Shown piece after piece: positions 48,301 through 56,973 of a stretch of 64,000 nt of DNA; within the stretch, counting starts at the first letter, position 1; each line of letters opens with the position of its first letter. A program made the translations under genes and the position numbers. Origin of the DNA: Chitinophagales bacterium (lineage in GTDB: Bacteria > Bacteroidota > Bacteroidia > Chitinophagales > Saprospiraceae); the NCBI GenBank assembly GCA_026928325.1, contig JAIXKS010000027.1, positions 1-64,000 on the forward strand, given 5' to 3'. Under the pieces are notes generated by a model that worked only from the letters and a program-made list of their open reading frames with translations, ran no database searches and was not told the origin of the DNA.

Positions 48301-51300
48301 CAATTGATAATTCAATCCACCGCGATAAGCTTCAAGAATCGGGATTGAAATTTTACTATGACGATTGACCGTGAGATTGTAAGTCGTCAAAACCTTGTTA
48401 TCCTTTTCGAATACCATATGGACGTACATCTGCTTATCGGGTGTCCCTAGCTCAAAAACAAAATCCTCGCCCGGTTGATAATTTTTTTCAGATTTTTTTA
48501 CAAAGAGAAAGTTAGTCTTAGGAAAAGCTTCCTTGGCAAAGTCCGATACAACGGTATAATCTATACTTTCTATTTCTGTTCCACTTTGATCCTGGGCTTT
48601 AGCAATTATTTTATATACTCCAGCTTGTAATACGTCCTTTAGGTCTATCTTTTGATTGGATTCAAAAGAAGATTTCAAAACAGTTTTTTCTGATGCCCAC
48701 GAAGCATAATCATTGGTCGGTTCTGGTGTAAAGTATGGAAACCACTTGTTATAATCCGATGACTTCAAAGGATTATGAATCGTACCATACCAGTATTTAT
48801 TAACTTTAACTGTGGATGGTTCTTTTAATTTTATGATTTCAAAACTACCTTTTACTGCTAGTTTTTGACCAGATGCACCAAGAGCTTGAATCGTGAGATC
48901 CGGTTTGTCTGCCCGATCTAACTCCGATGGGAATTCCGCAACAAGTTCAAATTCGGAATAACTAGCTCGAACAAAAGTCGAAAAACTCCTTGTTTCTCCC
49001 TGAACATCAGTCACATCACCTTCCACTTTAAAAATAAACAAAGGCTTACTTGATTTATTCGTTTTCAAATCGGGTAAGGCTTCAAAACGGATATCAAAAT
49101 TGCCTTCGCTGTCCGTAGTAGCGGATCCTTGTTTGATGATAAAAGCGGATTCATTGTATGGAAGTGACCACCAACTTCTCCAATAAGGGAAGGTCGTCAC
49201 CCGAGTCACCTTATAACTCACTTGAACATGATCCAGCGCAACACCAGCCAGCGAAACAGCATTTCCTGATACTGTGACTTCTTGATTTAATTGTGTGGAT
49301 GCTTTGGGCGTCAACATATTGACTTCGAAAGTAGGTCTTTTATATTCCTCTACCCTAAACCATTTTCTTCCGTTGACGCCTTCACCATAATCGACTTCTA
49401 TCGAATAGCTGCCAGTAAGCCGACCTTCAGGTATCACAAAGCTCCCCTCTACACTTCCAAATTCATTGCTTTTCTTAGATATTTGGCTAATTTCTTTGTA
49501 ATTAGCATCTAAAAAACGAATCTTCAAGGCTTTATTTATCAAGATAGAAGGAATGCTTTGAGCACTTTGCTGTAGCAAAATTGCCTTAAAATATACAGTT
49601 TGTCCAGGTCTATATATGGCTCTATCCGTGTAAAACTCCGCATAATTATAAGGCTTCGAATCTTCGATTCTATAGGTATAAAAAGACTTATCATATTCCC
49701 ATACATCATCTCCGTATTTCAATCGAACCTTGAAGCTAGTATTCGTTTTATCTTCAAATTGGACCATGCCCGATTTATCGGTCTTATAGTTTCCGAACGT
49801 TGTGGTCTTGACCTTATTTGTGGAGTAATTATATGATTCTTGATACAATTCTACCGCAACATCGCCGATGGGTGCTCCTGTGACCCTATTGGATACTAAA
49901 ATAGTTCTATTAAAACCTTTGAGGTAGGTGGTATAGGACAGATTTGACACATCAAATAGTACATATCGATATATTGGATGGTCACCCTTTGACGCTACGA
50001 CCAAGGCATATATACCAAGATCAAGCCCGGCGTGGCTCCATTCTGTTTTTTGGAGGTCAAAACTAGGGCTCAATGCCAGTTTTTGGGTAGATGATTGAAC
50101 CAATGGTTGCACCAGAATATATTCGAACAAGGCATTTTCATTAAAGCTATGCATCGCAGCCCGATGGTCTTTTGTCAACTTATAAATCGAAATATCAACA
50201 GCATCTACATTATTATGTTCGAATGCAAATAACATCGCCTTCTGAGATGGATAAACAGATTCGGCAAAGATTTGAAGTTCAGGTTCCTTAATCCTTCGTA
50301 CGATATTGGTACATTTAGCGGCACCACTTGAGTTAGGATAAGTTTTAATAGCTTGCTCACAAAGACTCAAAGCTGTTACTTTCGGATCCTTCCCTATTGC
50401 TATATTCAAAATATGCTGAGCTTGGACGGCGACCACTTCTGTATAATAATCGATTTTGCGACAACTCGCACCTAATCTTTCTAAAGCTTGAAGATACAAA
50501 TCCGATTTATGCTCTAAGGTACTTTCGGCATATACATAACTCAATCTATTGAGGTCATAGTCCGCAAGGGCATACAGATTATTGGCTCTCAATTCTTTAC
50601 TCAATATCTCTTGATACAGTTTGAGAATTTTATAGGAAGAAGCAGTTGTGTCTTGGTCGTGAATTGGAGTATTAACAAAGGATGTGACATCATCAAAATA
50701 CCAAGCTTGATCTACAACAAAGCTTTCCGCATTAGACACTCGGTAATTATTATAATCATTAAAAAAAGCAAGGGCTCGATCTGCCAATACTTCATAAACG
50801 GTAGGTTTAAATGATCTGCCGGCGTCATTGTAGGCTTCCATTACCAGCTGATAATCTTCTACGGGAACATCTATGATACTTTTATCCTGTATAGAAAATA
50901 GATACCAATATTCAATAGTATGGAGAAATCGCTGTGCATCCCAAAATTTAAAATTGGCCGCAGTTTCGTCTGCTATGGCAGTTCGATCGGCTATAATCCA
51001 TCGATTTGCACTAAAATAATTTTGATATAACTCTGCTACATAAGTGGCCATGATATATTTTAACGGACCTTGAAGTGCATTCACCTTATTTTCTAAACGC
51101 TCCATGACTAGTTCTACACCTTCTTCTTCCGTTTGGATCGTAAGTCGCGCGATATAAATCAAACTTTTGGCTTGCTGTGGATTGTTGTGTAGGATTTCTG
51201 CTTCTTTTAGGATGCGTTCCGACTTTTCAAGGGCTGATTTAGGAAGCCGATCTTTAATATCGTTTTCGACTTCAATCCAAGCTTTATCAAAATCAAAATC

Positions 51301-51366
51301 ATTTTGATCTGTATTTCCATTTACTAAACTCATAATGATACTAAATGCGATGACAAGGTATTTCAT
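45328..51366 (-). CDS. Large alpha-2-macroglobulin family protein lacking the thioester
   Basis: 2012 residues with an N-terminal signal sequence (KYLVIAFSIIMSLVNG). A helical, TPR-like region (about 25-350) precedes MG-type beta domains (YFKAILLQQ, YTDRAIYRPGQTVYFKA about residue 580), the A2M core (FFYPDIKTDADGNLILSF about residue 1240, then MNEALTKWKL) and the terpenoid-cyclase-like helical domain (LPNGGFPWIEGG about residue 1560). Where family members have a C-x-E-Q thioester, this one reads ESSSASTQ (about residue 1450), so covalent trapping is not expected. Likely periplasmic. ATG at 51366 is preferred to an upstream TTG. Confidence 0.88.
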   Translation of the reverse strand: MKYLVIAFSIIMSLVNGNTDQNDFDFDKAWIEVENDIKDRLPKSALEKSERILKEAEILHNNPQQAKSLIYIARLTIQTEEEGVELVMERLENKVNALQGPLKYIMATYVAELYQNYFSANRWIIADRTAIADETAANFKFWDAQRFLHTIEYWYLFSIQDKSIIDVPVEDYQLVMEAYNDAGRSFKPTVYEVLADRALAFFNDYNNYRVSNAESFVVDQAWYFDDVTSFVNTPIHDQDTTASSYKILKLYQEILSKELRANNLYALADYDLNRLSYVYAESTLEHKSDLYLQALERLGASCRKIDYYTEVVAVQAQHILNIAIGKDPKVTALSLCEQAIKTYPNSSGAAKCTNIVRRIKEPELQIFAESVYPSQKAMLFAFEHNNVDAVDISIYKLTKDHRAAMHSFNENALFEYILVQPLVQSSTQKLALSPSFDLQKTEWSHAGLDLGIYALVVASKGDHPIYRYVLFDVSNLSYTTYLKGFNRTILVSNRVTGAPIGDVAVELYQESYNYSTNKVKTTTFGNYKTDKSGMVQFEDKTNTSFKVRLKYGDDVWEYDKSFYTYRIEDSKPYNYAEFYTDRAIYRPGQTVYFKAILLQQSAQSIPSILINKALKIRFLDANYKEISQISKKSNEFGSVEGSFVIPEGRLTGSYSIEVDYGEGVNGRKWFRVEEYKRPTFEVNMLTPKASTQLNQEVTVSGNAVSLAGVALDHVQVSYKVTRVTTFPYWRSWWSLPYNESAFIIKQGSATTDSEGNFDIRFEALPDLKTNKSSKPLFIFKVEGDVTDVQGETRSFSTFVRASYSEFELVAEFPSELDRADKPDLTIQALGASGQKLAVKGSFEIIKLKEPSTVKVNKYWYGTIHNPLKSSDYNKWFPYFTPEPTNDYASWASEKTVLKSSFESNQKIDLKDVLQAGVYKIIAKAQDQSGTEIESIDYTVVSDFAKEAFPKTNFLFVKKSEKNYQPGEDFVFELGTPDKQMYVHMVFEKDNKVLTTYNLTVNRHSKISIPILEAYRGGLNYQLFYVKENRWFSRSGHIDVPWSNKELKITFETFRDKTLPGSKEQYNIKISGLHKEKVMAEVLAAMYDASLDQFENQYWKTDFYPTSYIRGSLDNAGFGYNRGSYGLDDSFRPKERINYKDVVYPQLVRLLDRGLYTLSPRRMDAEYSMMKQAGRMDGNAVPLPAPAAEDFSFENDSVADIFAKTEEANQTYQQEQDLKDSDIATVQPRKNLKETVFFYPDIKTDADGNLILSFTMNEALTKWKLMLFAHTADLQVGYDMRYVQTQKELMVLPNAPRFLRDGDLASINAKISNLSEQSLSGKASIQLWDAITMQDITKELVTSDLEIAFDITKGSSQGVHWKIKVPDTKYNAITYRVTAISGGYSDAEENTIPVITNRMLVTETMPFWISGNTTRTFRFNAFKDNNSVTKKDFRYTFEYTASPIWYAIQALPYIQESSSASTQALIDRMYANVLAASIANAHPKIKAVFDQWKNSDKDALVSNLFKNEELKTALLEETPWVRQALSENEQKRNIAILFDLNRLGNEKATTIRKLRERQLPNGGFPWIEGGTDNLYTSQMILENIGHLIHLGAMDMQDPDWSDIISEALKYMDTGLNIRYEKLKADIKKYGGNLHDDHLDYMSIHYLYVKSFFSHVKSLPIAEEAIQYYQGQSQKYWTKRNLYAQGMIGLVMVRKGDNTVDKILKSLRERSFQNDELGMYWNEGNGYYWYQLPIERQALLIELFSESKANKGELDRMKMWLLKNKQTNHWSTSKGTASAIYALLIHGEKGGISNWVTEGTEPVIFVGNELLNTSTHATESGTGYIKKAWTGSDIHKEQATLKVTNNNKSVAWGAAYYQYFEDLDNIKTFEDTPLKLKKKIYKVEKTAKGDQLVEVTASSVLNPGDKLHVRIELVVDREMEYVHMKDMRASGLEPVNVLSSYKYQGGLGYYEATKDLATHFYFSYLPKGTFVFEYPLRVVHQGDFSAGITTIECMYAPEFSSHSQGMRIQVNEKK

Positions 51367-51553
51367 TTTATCCAATAATTATAAATATACAACGATTAAT
51401 GATGCTTTAGAATTGCATCTCACTATAATAAGATGGTTTTTATGAGTAAAAAGTATTAAAATTAATGTTAATTATTGCTTAACACCAAGTTTATAGCCAT
51501 ATACATAACAATTAATAATCCATAAACATATTTTTACATTCTCAATTTTTATC

Positions 51554-51561
51554 TACCTTTG
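51554..51561 (+). promoter_or_regulatory. Probable -7 box of the rhomboid gene
   Basis: TACCTTTG matches TAnnTTTG, 24 bases before the ATG at 51586. Confidence 0.5.
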
Positions 51562-51585
51562 AGCAATTAAACCACCTATAAGATC

Positions 51586-52209
51586 ATGAATATAACCCTT
51601 ATATTAGTTATCATAAGTTGTATCATCTCCATCATGTGCTTCAATAATCGAGGCTTGATGGATGCCTTAAAACATCATCCCTACGTCGAGGCACGCCATG
51701 GTCAATATTATCGGTGGGTAACTTCCGGATTTGTGCATGGTGATTTTATCCATTTAGGGATTAATATGTTTGTTTTCTATCAATTTGGGCAAGCGATTGA
51801 GTATTATTATATTGGATATTTTGGTCAAATCGGAGGTAGTTTTTTATACCTGTTCTCCTATCTGCTAATCATAGTCATGGCCAACATACGCACCTATTAT
51901 AAGAACATCAACAATCCATATTTTGCAAGTGTTGGTGCTTCCGGTGGCGTTTCGGGTATCTTATTTATTTATATTCTTCTATATCCTTGGAGTATGCTTG
52001 GATTATATGCCATAATACCTGTTCCTGCCATTATTTTTGGAGGTTTGTACTTGTGGTATTCGACTTGGGCGGCTAAAAACCAACAAGGCAACATTGACCA
52101 TGATGCCCACTTTTATGGTGCTGTGGCGGGCGTTTTGATAGCGGTCGTAAGCAGACCAGCGATATTTAGTGAGTTTCTAACAAGTCTGATTCGGGATTTT
52201 CCTTTGTAA
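51586..52209 (+). CDS. Rhomboid family intramembrane serine protease
   Basis: 207 residues, about six membrane helices. HGDFIHLGINMFVFYQFG carries the conserved H/N helix, the catalytic serine is in GASGGVSGILFIY (about residue 125), and the histidine is in HDAHFYGAVAGVL (about residue 171), so the Ser-His dyad is complete. Cleaves membrane-spanning substrates; the targets are unknown. After the stop, GTTTGAGTGGC (from about 52219) and GCCATTGAATCAAAC (to about 52262) could fold as a weak hairpin. Confidence 0.88.
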   Translation: MNITLILVIISCIISIMCFNNRGLMDALKHHPYVEARHGQYYRWVTSGFVHGDFIHLGINMFVFYQFGQAIEYYYIGYFGQIGGSFLYLFSYLLIIVMANIRTYYKNINNPYFASVGASGGVSGILFIYILLYPWSMLGLYAIIPVPAIIFGGLYLWYSTWAAKNQQGNIDHDAHFYGAVAGVLIAVVSRPAIFSEFLTSLIRDFPL

Positions 52210-52352
52210 AAAAAAAGGGTTTGAGTGGCCTTCTGTCATGCTTAAGCCATTGAATCAAACTTTGTCTTCCTTTATTGGCGTATTGGTGGTGGGCTAATGC
52301 GGTAAGGAAAACTCTATGGATGGTCTCTTGCTCATTCCATTACGTCCTTTCA

Positions 52353-53849
52353 CTACAATTTTGCTTTAATCTTTTGCAAATAATCATAAACGATAGTTCT
52401 TATTTCGCCGCCTGGATTGAGTGTCAAAATAGCAATGCTAAAGGTGATGGTCAGCAGAATAGCTTTTAATACGATATTGAAAATGGGATGAAAGTCCGGC
52501 AAAACAAAAGACATTCCGGCAAAAATTAGAATTCCTATTCCAGCAATCATAAGATGCGGTAGCCATTGGATATAAAAACCAAACTTCGCCTTGAGAAAGA
52601 AATACTTAAGCCCGTTAAATATCAAATATGATAAAAATGTTGCCAATGCAGCGCCCACAATTCCTATCATTTGAATAAATATATAATTCAACGTGACATT
52701 GACTATGGCCATTACGATTAGGAAATACATATGATATTTGTAATACATAGAATAGGACAAAATCACCGAATTGACACCCGTAACCAAGTCTATAATCCTC
52801 GAAAAACTCAAAAGTGAAAAAATCAATAAAATGGAAGCCACTTCCAACTGGATTTTACCTGGCATCAGGGCTAGGATATCCACCCAAATAAAATAAAGCA
52901 ACAAAAATAAAAACAAACCTACTATCCAGCCATACACAGAGGATTTTTGGTAGATATCCTGAATATTATGTTTGTCATTATTAGCCCAATTATTAGAAAT
53001 CACGGCTGAAGATATCTGATTGATGGCTTTGGAAGGTATCTCGATAACATTAGAAATCGTCAAAATCGTACCATATATATATACTGCATTGATTGTCAGC
53101 ATACTTCCTATCATCGCATTGTCCAACCTAAGTGCTAGTGATGCTCCTATCCCATTCAGCAATGAAAAAAACATAAAAGAACCAAATGAACGATATTCCT
53201 CCTTATTCATAGACTTTAAAGCTGGCCGCAAGCTATGTTTATCGAGATAAAGTACATACACCAGCAAGGCGATCATCACAACAAAGTAATACAAGAGAAT
53301 CACGACAGGAAATAAACCTCGAGCTATCCATCCTAGATAAACACTCAATATCAAGATCGGCAAAAACAACTTCATGCCCAAGGTGTAGATCATATCCGGT
53401 ATGACCACTCTAAACCTTGCTACAGCATGATAAAAGAAGATTGTCGCATAGAGATTTAGGTAGCTCAAAGCAATAATTTCAGGTAAATTGTCCTCAACGA
53501 AGGTGAAATTATCAAAAAGCGCAACCAAGGTATCTTTAAATAAATAGTAGATAATACCTAGTATCCCTGTAAGTATAATGGCCGAAATCGTAGCCAAAAC
53601 CGTTGTAAAAGAAAGAAAATGTTGCTGCCGTTTATCTTGAACAAAAATAGGATAATACTTAATGATGACAGAACCAATGCCCAACCCTAGAATAGGCGTC
53701 AAAATAGCGGCAGTACTAAATAAAAACTGAAAATACCCGTACAACTCTTGTTCTCGCGGATATATATAAATAACACTTATAAATCCTATAAAAGTGCCTA
53801 TAAAGTTAACAATCGAATATTTTAGACTTTGGCGTTGTATGATCCCCAA
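52353..53849 (-). CDS. Polysaccharide biosynthesis/flippase family protein (MOP superfamily)
   Basis: 498-residue integral membrane protein with about 14 hydrophobic helices. The opening QRQSLKYSIVNFIGTFIGFIS and FQFLFSTAAILTPILGLG, and the later FVLPDFHPIFN segment, are in the style of Wzx/RfbX-type lipid-linked oligosaccharide flippases. No glycosyltransferase gene is adjacent, so the glycan it moves cannot be deduced. Convergent with the rhomboid gene and divergent from the sigma factor gene. Confidence 0.82.
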   Translation of the reverse strand: MGIIQRQSLKYSIVNFIGTFIGFISVIYIYPREQELYGYFQFLFSTAAILTPILGLGIGSVIIKYYPIFVQDKRQQHFLSFTTVLATISAIILTGILGIIYYLFKDTLVALFDNFTFVEDNLPEIIALSYLNLYATIFFYHAVARFRVVIPDMIYTLGMKLFLPILILSVYLGWIARGLFPVVILLYYFVVMIALLVYVLYLDKHSLRPALKSMNKEEYRSFGSFMFFSLLNGIGASLALRLDNAMIGSMLTINAVYIYGTILTISNVIEIPSKAINQISSAVISNNWANNDKHNIQDIYQKSSVYGWIVGLFLFLLLYFIWVDILALMPGKIQLEVASILLIFSLLSFSRIIDLVTGVNSVILSYSMYYKYHMYFLIVMAIVNVTLNYIFIQMIGIVGAALATFLSYLIFNGLKYFFLKAKFGFYIQWLPHLMIAGIGILIFAGMSFVLPDFHPIFNIVLKAILLTITFSIAILTLNPGGEIRTIVYDYLQKIKAKL

Positions 53850-53913
53850 GACTACAGCGATTTTACAAATTTGCTACAAAACTAATGATTACTACGTAAA
53901 ATTACGCTATATA

Positions 53914-53945
53914 TTGTCATATTGTTATTACTTAAAGTATTTTTG
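53914..53945 (+). promoter_or_regulatory. Promoter of the ECF sigma operon
   Basis: TTG at 53914-53916, a 21-base spacer and TATTTTTG at 53938-53945 fit the Bacteroidota housekeeping promoter (TTG-N19-21-TAnnTTTG). The ATG at 54018 follows 72 bases later. Confidence 0.65.
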
Positions 53946-54017
53946 CAGTTATTATATTCAAAAATGATGAATTCAACTTGTAACAATATTCATCTAAAAA
54001 ACGTCAATTAGTTGTGC

Positions 54018-54530
54018 ATGAGTACAGAACATTCTAAATCCCTAGACTTACCATTTAAGGACCGTCTTTATAGATTGGCCTTGGGAATTGTAGGTAATAC
54101 ATATGATGCTGAAGATATCATACAAGAGCTTTTTATAAAAATATGGAATCGTATTGATCAATATAACGATATTGAAAATAAAGAAGCATGGTGTTTGACC
54201 GTAACGAGAAATCTCGCTATCGACAAAGTTAGAAGCCGTAAGGTTCCTGTTCATGATATTGAGGAATACACCTTCCTCAGAGATAGTGATAAAACTCCCG
54301 ATAAAGCATTGGAAGATAATGATCGAATGAATAGTATTATGACTTTGCTCAACGAACTACCGGAAAAGCAACGGATGATTATCTACCTGAGAGATGTAGA
54401 AGGATATAGTTATAAAGAAATAGCTGATATTACAGAAAATACGCTTGACTTTGTCAAAGTAAGTCTGCATCGTGCACGAAAAACGCTCAAAGAAGCTTTA
54501 CTAAAAAGGAATTTTAAAAGGTATGAATAA
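54018..54530 (+). CDS. RNA polymerase ECF-type sigma factor
   Basis: 170 residues. Region 2 has YDAEDIIQELFIKIWNRIDQ and AWCLTVTRNLAIDKVRSRK; region 4 has LPEKQRMIIYLRDVEGYSY and KEIADITENTLDFVKVSLHRARK, the helix-turn-helix that reads the -35 element. The next gene starts 8 bases before this one ends and encodes a one-helix membrane protein, the usual sigma/anti-sigma pairing. ATG at 54018 is used; an upstream TTG two codons earlier is weaker. Confidence 0.92.
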   Translation: MSTEHSKSLDLPFKDRLYRLALGIVGNTYDAEDIIQELFIKIWNRIDQYNDIENKEAWCLTVTRNLAIDKVRSRKVPVHDIEEYTFLRDSDKTPDKALEDNDRMNSIMTLLNELPEKQRMIIYLRDVEGYSYKEIADITENTLDFVKVSLHRARKTLKEALLKRNFKRYE

Positions 54531-55191
54531 TAAAATTGATCAGCTTTTAGACAAATATTGGGAAGGAGAAACTAGTGTAGAAGAACATGCCGTCTTAATG
54601 CAGTATTTCCTTGGAAAAGAAATACATCAAGCGCATCAACCATTCAAAGATTTATTTATCGGGATAGCATCTATACAACAAATCCAATCTCCCGTTATAA
54701 CAGATATAGACACATTACTAGATAAATATTGGGAAGGAACGACGACTCAAAAAGAAGAACAAATCATCAAAAGCTACTTTAAAAGTGGCCAAATATCCGA
54801 AGCCCATCAATCCTATACGGATTTATTTGATTTTTTTGAAGAGCAACTCGAAACAACCTATGTTGCGCCTATCATTTCATTGTCAGAGAATGTAAACAAT
54901 CAGGTTGAAACTCAACAACATACCATAAAAAAAATGTCCTCGTGGATGGTAAGCGTAGCCGCTATCGCAGTGTTTGCACTAGGTGCATTATTTGTTATTA
55001 AAAACATGATTGCAAGTCAAACCGAAGACCCATTGGCAGCGCAAGTCTATGAGGTGGAAGATCCAGAAGAAGCCTTACGGATCACTAGAGAAGCATTAGC
55101 TTTAGTATCTAACAAATTTAAAGAAAGCCAAGAACCTCTAAAAGACAATTTAGAGAAAATCGAAAAAATCAATATCTTTAAAACAGAATAA
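54523..55191 (+). CDS. Single-pass membrane protein, probable anti-sigma factor
   Basis: 222 residues. The cytoplasmic part contains a duplicated block: IDQLLDKYWEGETSVEEH (from residue 4) and IDTLLDKYWEGTTTQKEE (from about residue 62), each followed by a short helix ending in HQPFKDLF or HQSYTDLF. One membrane helix (about 142-165, WMVSVAAIAVFALGALFVI) leads to a short periplasmic tail. Overlap with the sigma gene and topology suggest it sequesters that sigma factor; there is no zinc ZAS motif. Confidence 0.78.
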   Translation: MNNKIDQLLDKYWEGETSVEEHAVLMQYFLGKEIHQAHQPFKDLFIGIASIQQIQSPVITDIDTLLDKYWEGTTTQKEEQIIKSYFKSGQISEAHQSYTDLFDFFEEQLETTYVAPIISLSENVNNQVETQQHTIKKMSSWMVSVAAIAVFALGALFVIKNMIASQTEDPLAAQVYEVEDPEEALRITREALALVSNKFKESQEPLKDNLEKIEKINIFKTE

Positions 55192-55217
55192 TTTTAATTA
55201 AAAAAAGATCAACCCTT

Positions 55218-55733
55218 ATGAAAAACGTATTTTCCCTATTCGTTATCATGATAAGCACTGTCATATGCACCTATGGTCAAAGTGATGCGATAGAACGTCT
55301 GTTTAACGATTATCAGCAAAATGAAAACTTTAAAACCGTATATATCAGCCCTAAAATGTTCGAAATGGCATATAAAGCTACGGACAGCAATGATGAAAAG
55401 GAATTATCAGCTATCGTCAAAGACCTAAAAGGTCTCCGTATTATCAGCACTAAAACTGATGCCGTGAAAGTCTATGCAGAGGCAAACAAACGGCTGAATA
55501 TACCATCGTACGAGACGCTTGTCGCTATGAAAGACAAAGATGCGGATATCAAATTTATCACCAAGGAATCTAATGGAAGTATTTCTGAATTACTCCTATT
55601 GGTCGGAGGTAAAAATAATTTTGTCATGATGAGTTTTACAGGCAAAATAGATCTCAAAAAGATAGCGAAGCTATCCAAAAAACTGGATATTGAAGGCGCA
55701 GAATATTTAGACAAAGTCAATAATAAAAAATAG
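55218..55733 (+). CDS. DUF4252 family secreted protein
   Basis: 171 residues with a signal peptide (MKNVFSLFVIMISTVICTYG, cleavage about residue 20). The body, including FKTVYISPKMFEMA, and the late ELLLLVGGKNNFVMMSFTG match DUF4252, a family regularly found with ECF sigma/anti-sigma genes in Bacteroidota. It is the third gene of the operon, 26 bases after the anti-sigma gene, and is followed by a terminator. Function unknown; an envelope stress or signal role is inference. Confidence 0.8.
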   Translation: MKNVFSLFVIMISTVICTYGQSDAIERLFNDYQQNENFKTVYISPKMFEMAYKATDSNDEKELSAIVKDLKGLRIISTKTDAVKVYAEANKRLNIPSYETLVAMKDKDADIKFITKESNGSISELLLLVGGKNNFVMMSFTGKIDLKKIAKLSKKLDIEGAEYLDKVNNKK

Positions 55734-55859
55734 TAATTACTACCCTATTTGTGCGATATGAAAAAAATATTAAGAAAATATTTTTTTTGGCACGGTATTG
55801 GTATTATACTATTACGAGATTGAGTTATGAGTAATTAATTAAGCAAATTGTTTACTCGA

Positions 55860-55894
55860 GACCGGTTCTGTAGGGAGAATCGGTCTTTTTTTTT
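55860..55894 (+). terminator. Rho-independent terminator after the DUF4252 gene
   Basis: Nine-base stem GACCGGTTC (55860-55868)/GAATCGGTC (55877-55885), an eight-base loop, then a run of nine T. It lies about 130 bases after the stop. Confidence 0.85.
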
Positions 55895-55904
55895 ATCCAA
55901 TATC

Positions 55905-56014
55905 CTATAATCTCAAATTACGCATTTGAAAATCTACTGCTCATTATAATAGCTGCAAATCAGAAATTTTTCAGGATTTATTACTTTTCTGACGCTCATA
56001 ACGAATCCTAATCC
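55905..56014 (+). pseudogene. Remnant of the 3' end of an ECF sigma factor gene
   Basis: AAATTACGCATTTGAAAATC, GCTGCAAATCAGA and TGACGCTCATAACGAATCC match, in order, the end of the ECF sigma gene at 57634-58050 and its downstream sequence (57990-58140), where the same words read AAATTACGCATTAGAAAATC, GCTTCAAATCAGA and TGACGCTCATAACGAATCC. The remnant lacks about 60 bases present in the other copy. It corresponds to the last 20 codons (NYALENLL...) and is not a gene by itself. Confidence 0.7.
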
Positions 56015-56146
56015 AATGTCGTTTAGTTTAGACAATTTATGTGTTTGTTCGACCCATTCTGGGCCGTATGTATAAAGCAAAATGGATAGCCTATAATCAT
56101 ACGACCACGACGTGGTCGCACATTCTTTGCTTTACTAAACGACATT
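56015..56146. mobile_element. MITE-like element, copy 1
   Basis: 132 bases bounded by perfect 13-base inverted repeats, AATGTCGTTTAGT (56015-56027) and ACTAAACGACATT (56134-56146). Inside is a strong 17-base palindrome CGACCACGACGTGGTCG (56102-56118). A second copy with related ends lies at 63016-63181. No coding capacity and no clear target-site duplication, so it would depend on a transposase elsewhere. Confidence 0.6.
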
Positions 56147-56403
56147 AGTTTTTATTCCATGATTTTTTAACGGATGCTCCGCTAAGGCCAGTTTATATTC
56201 GTTGACTTGAATATCTGGGATAAATGATTTATTGTTTAACCGAATAGCTTTATTAGTGCTTTGAATCCTAGTAAAATATCATTTAGTGCAGTTAAAACAC
56301 TAATAAAAATATCATTTCATTGATAACTTGACATTTACGACCGCACTAAATTTAGATATTAAAAATCAGAAAAGATTACATCTTCCAACAATACTACAAA
56401 AAA

Positions 56404-56973
56404 CTATTTAAAACCGATTCCTAAACCAATGCCAAACCATCCGGCATTAAATCCACTACCTCGTAAAATCATAGGATTCCAATTCAGTTGAAACATGATG
56501 CCTGTCTTCAAAGGTTGAAACCGATATCCGAAAGTCAGAAAACCACCGACAATCCCGAACCCTTCTCCTCTAATATATTCATAATCAACAAGTTCACCTT
56601 CAGCACTCAATGTAGCATAAACGGGTAAAATGCCAACACCCGTTAACAATGAGCTTCGCTTTTGACCAACTAAATGATTAAACTCTATAGGGAACGTCAC
56701 GATTCCTAAATCTATTTTTGTAGTTTGGTCATAACCAGAAACAGATAATCCTCCTATACCTGCTCTAAAACCAATACCATCCATCCTACCTTTGCGTAAT
56801 CGCATATCATAATTTACACCAAACAAGATATGACTTCCTAAAAATTCTAAATAAATATTTTTATGGTAGGAATCAAACGTAGGTTTCGTGCCTTGCGATT
56901 GAGACATATCCTGCCCCATTGAAATGGAACCAAAAGCAACTATTATAAAAAATACAAATACAAACTTTCTCAT
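56404..56973 (-). CDS. Small outer-membrane beta-barrel-like protein
   Basis: 189 residues. A signal peptide (MRKFVFVFFIIVAFGSISMG) is followed by alternating hydrophobic strands with glycine and aromatic ends (GIGFRAGIGGLSVSGY, GFGIVGGFLTFGYRFQP) and a C-terminal strand ending GFK, as expected for an 8-stranded outer membrane barrel. No specific family recognised. The frame extends to 57012, but the ATG at 56973 begins the signal peptide. Convergent with the sigma operon region. Confidence 0.7.
   Translation of the reverse strand: MRKFVFVFFIIVAFGSISMGQDMSQSQGTKPTFDSYHKNIYLEFLGSHILFGVNYDMRLRKGRMDGIGFRAGIGGLSVSGYDQTTKIDLGIVTFPIEFNHLVGQKRSSLLTGVGILPVYATLSAEGELVDYEYIRGEGFGIVGGFLTFGYRFQPLKTGIMFQLNWNPMILRGSGFNAGWFGIGLGIGFK

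Larger units (their letters stand above)
55734..56403. other. Intergenic region with terminator, sigma-gene remnant and MITE-like element
   Basis: About 670 bases between the DUF4252 gene and the convergent beta-barrel-like gene. It contains a terminator (55860-55894), a degenerate copy of the 3' end of the ECF sigma gene at 57634 (55905-56014) and an inverted-repeat element (56015-56146). From 56150 to 56400 it is AT-rich with nothing recognised. Confidence 0.6.

Noticed and set aside
45328-51366. CEQ at about residue 340 of the alpha-2-macroglobulin as the thioester
   Set aside because: It lies in the helical N-terminal TPR-like region (SLCEQAIKTYP), far from the thioester domain, and lacks the surrounding signature.
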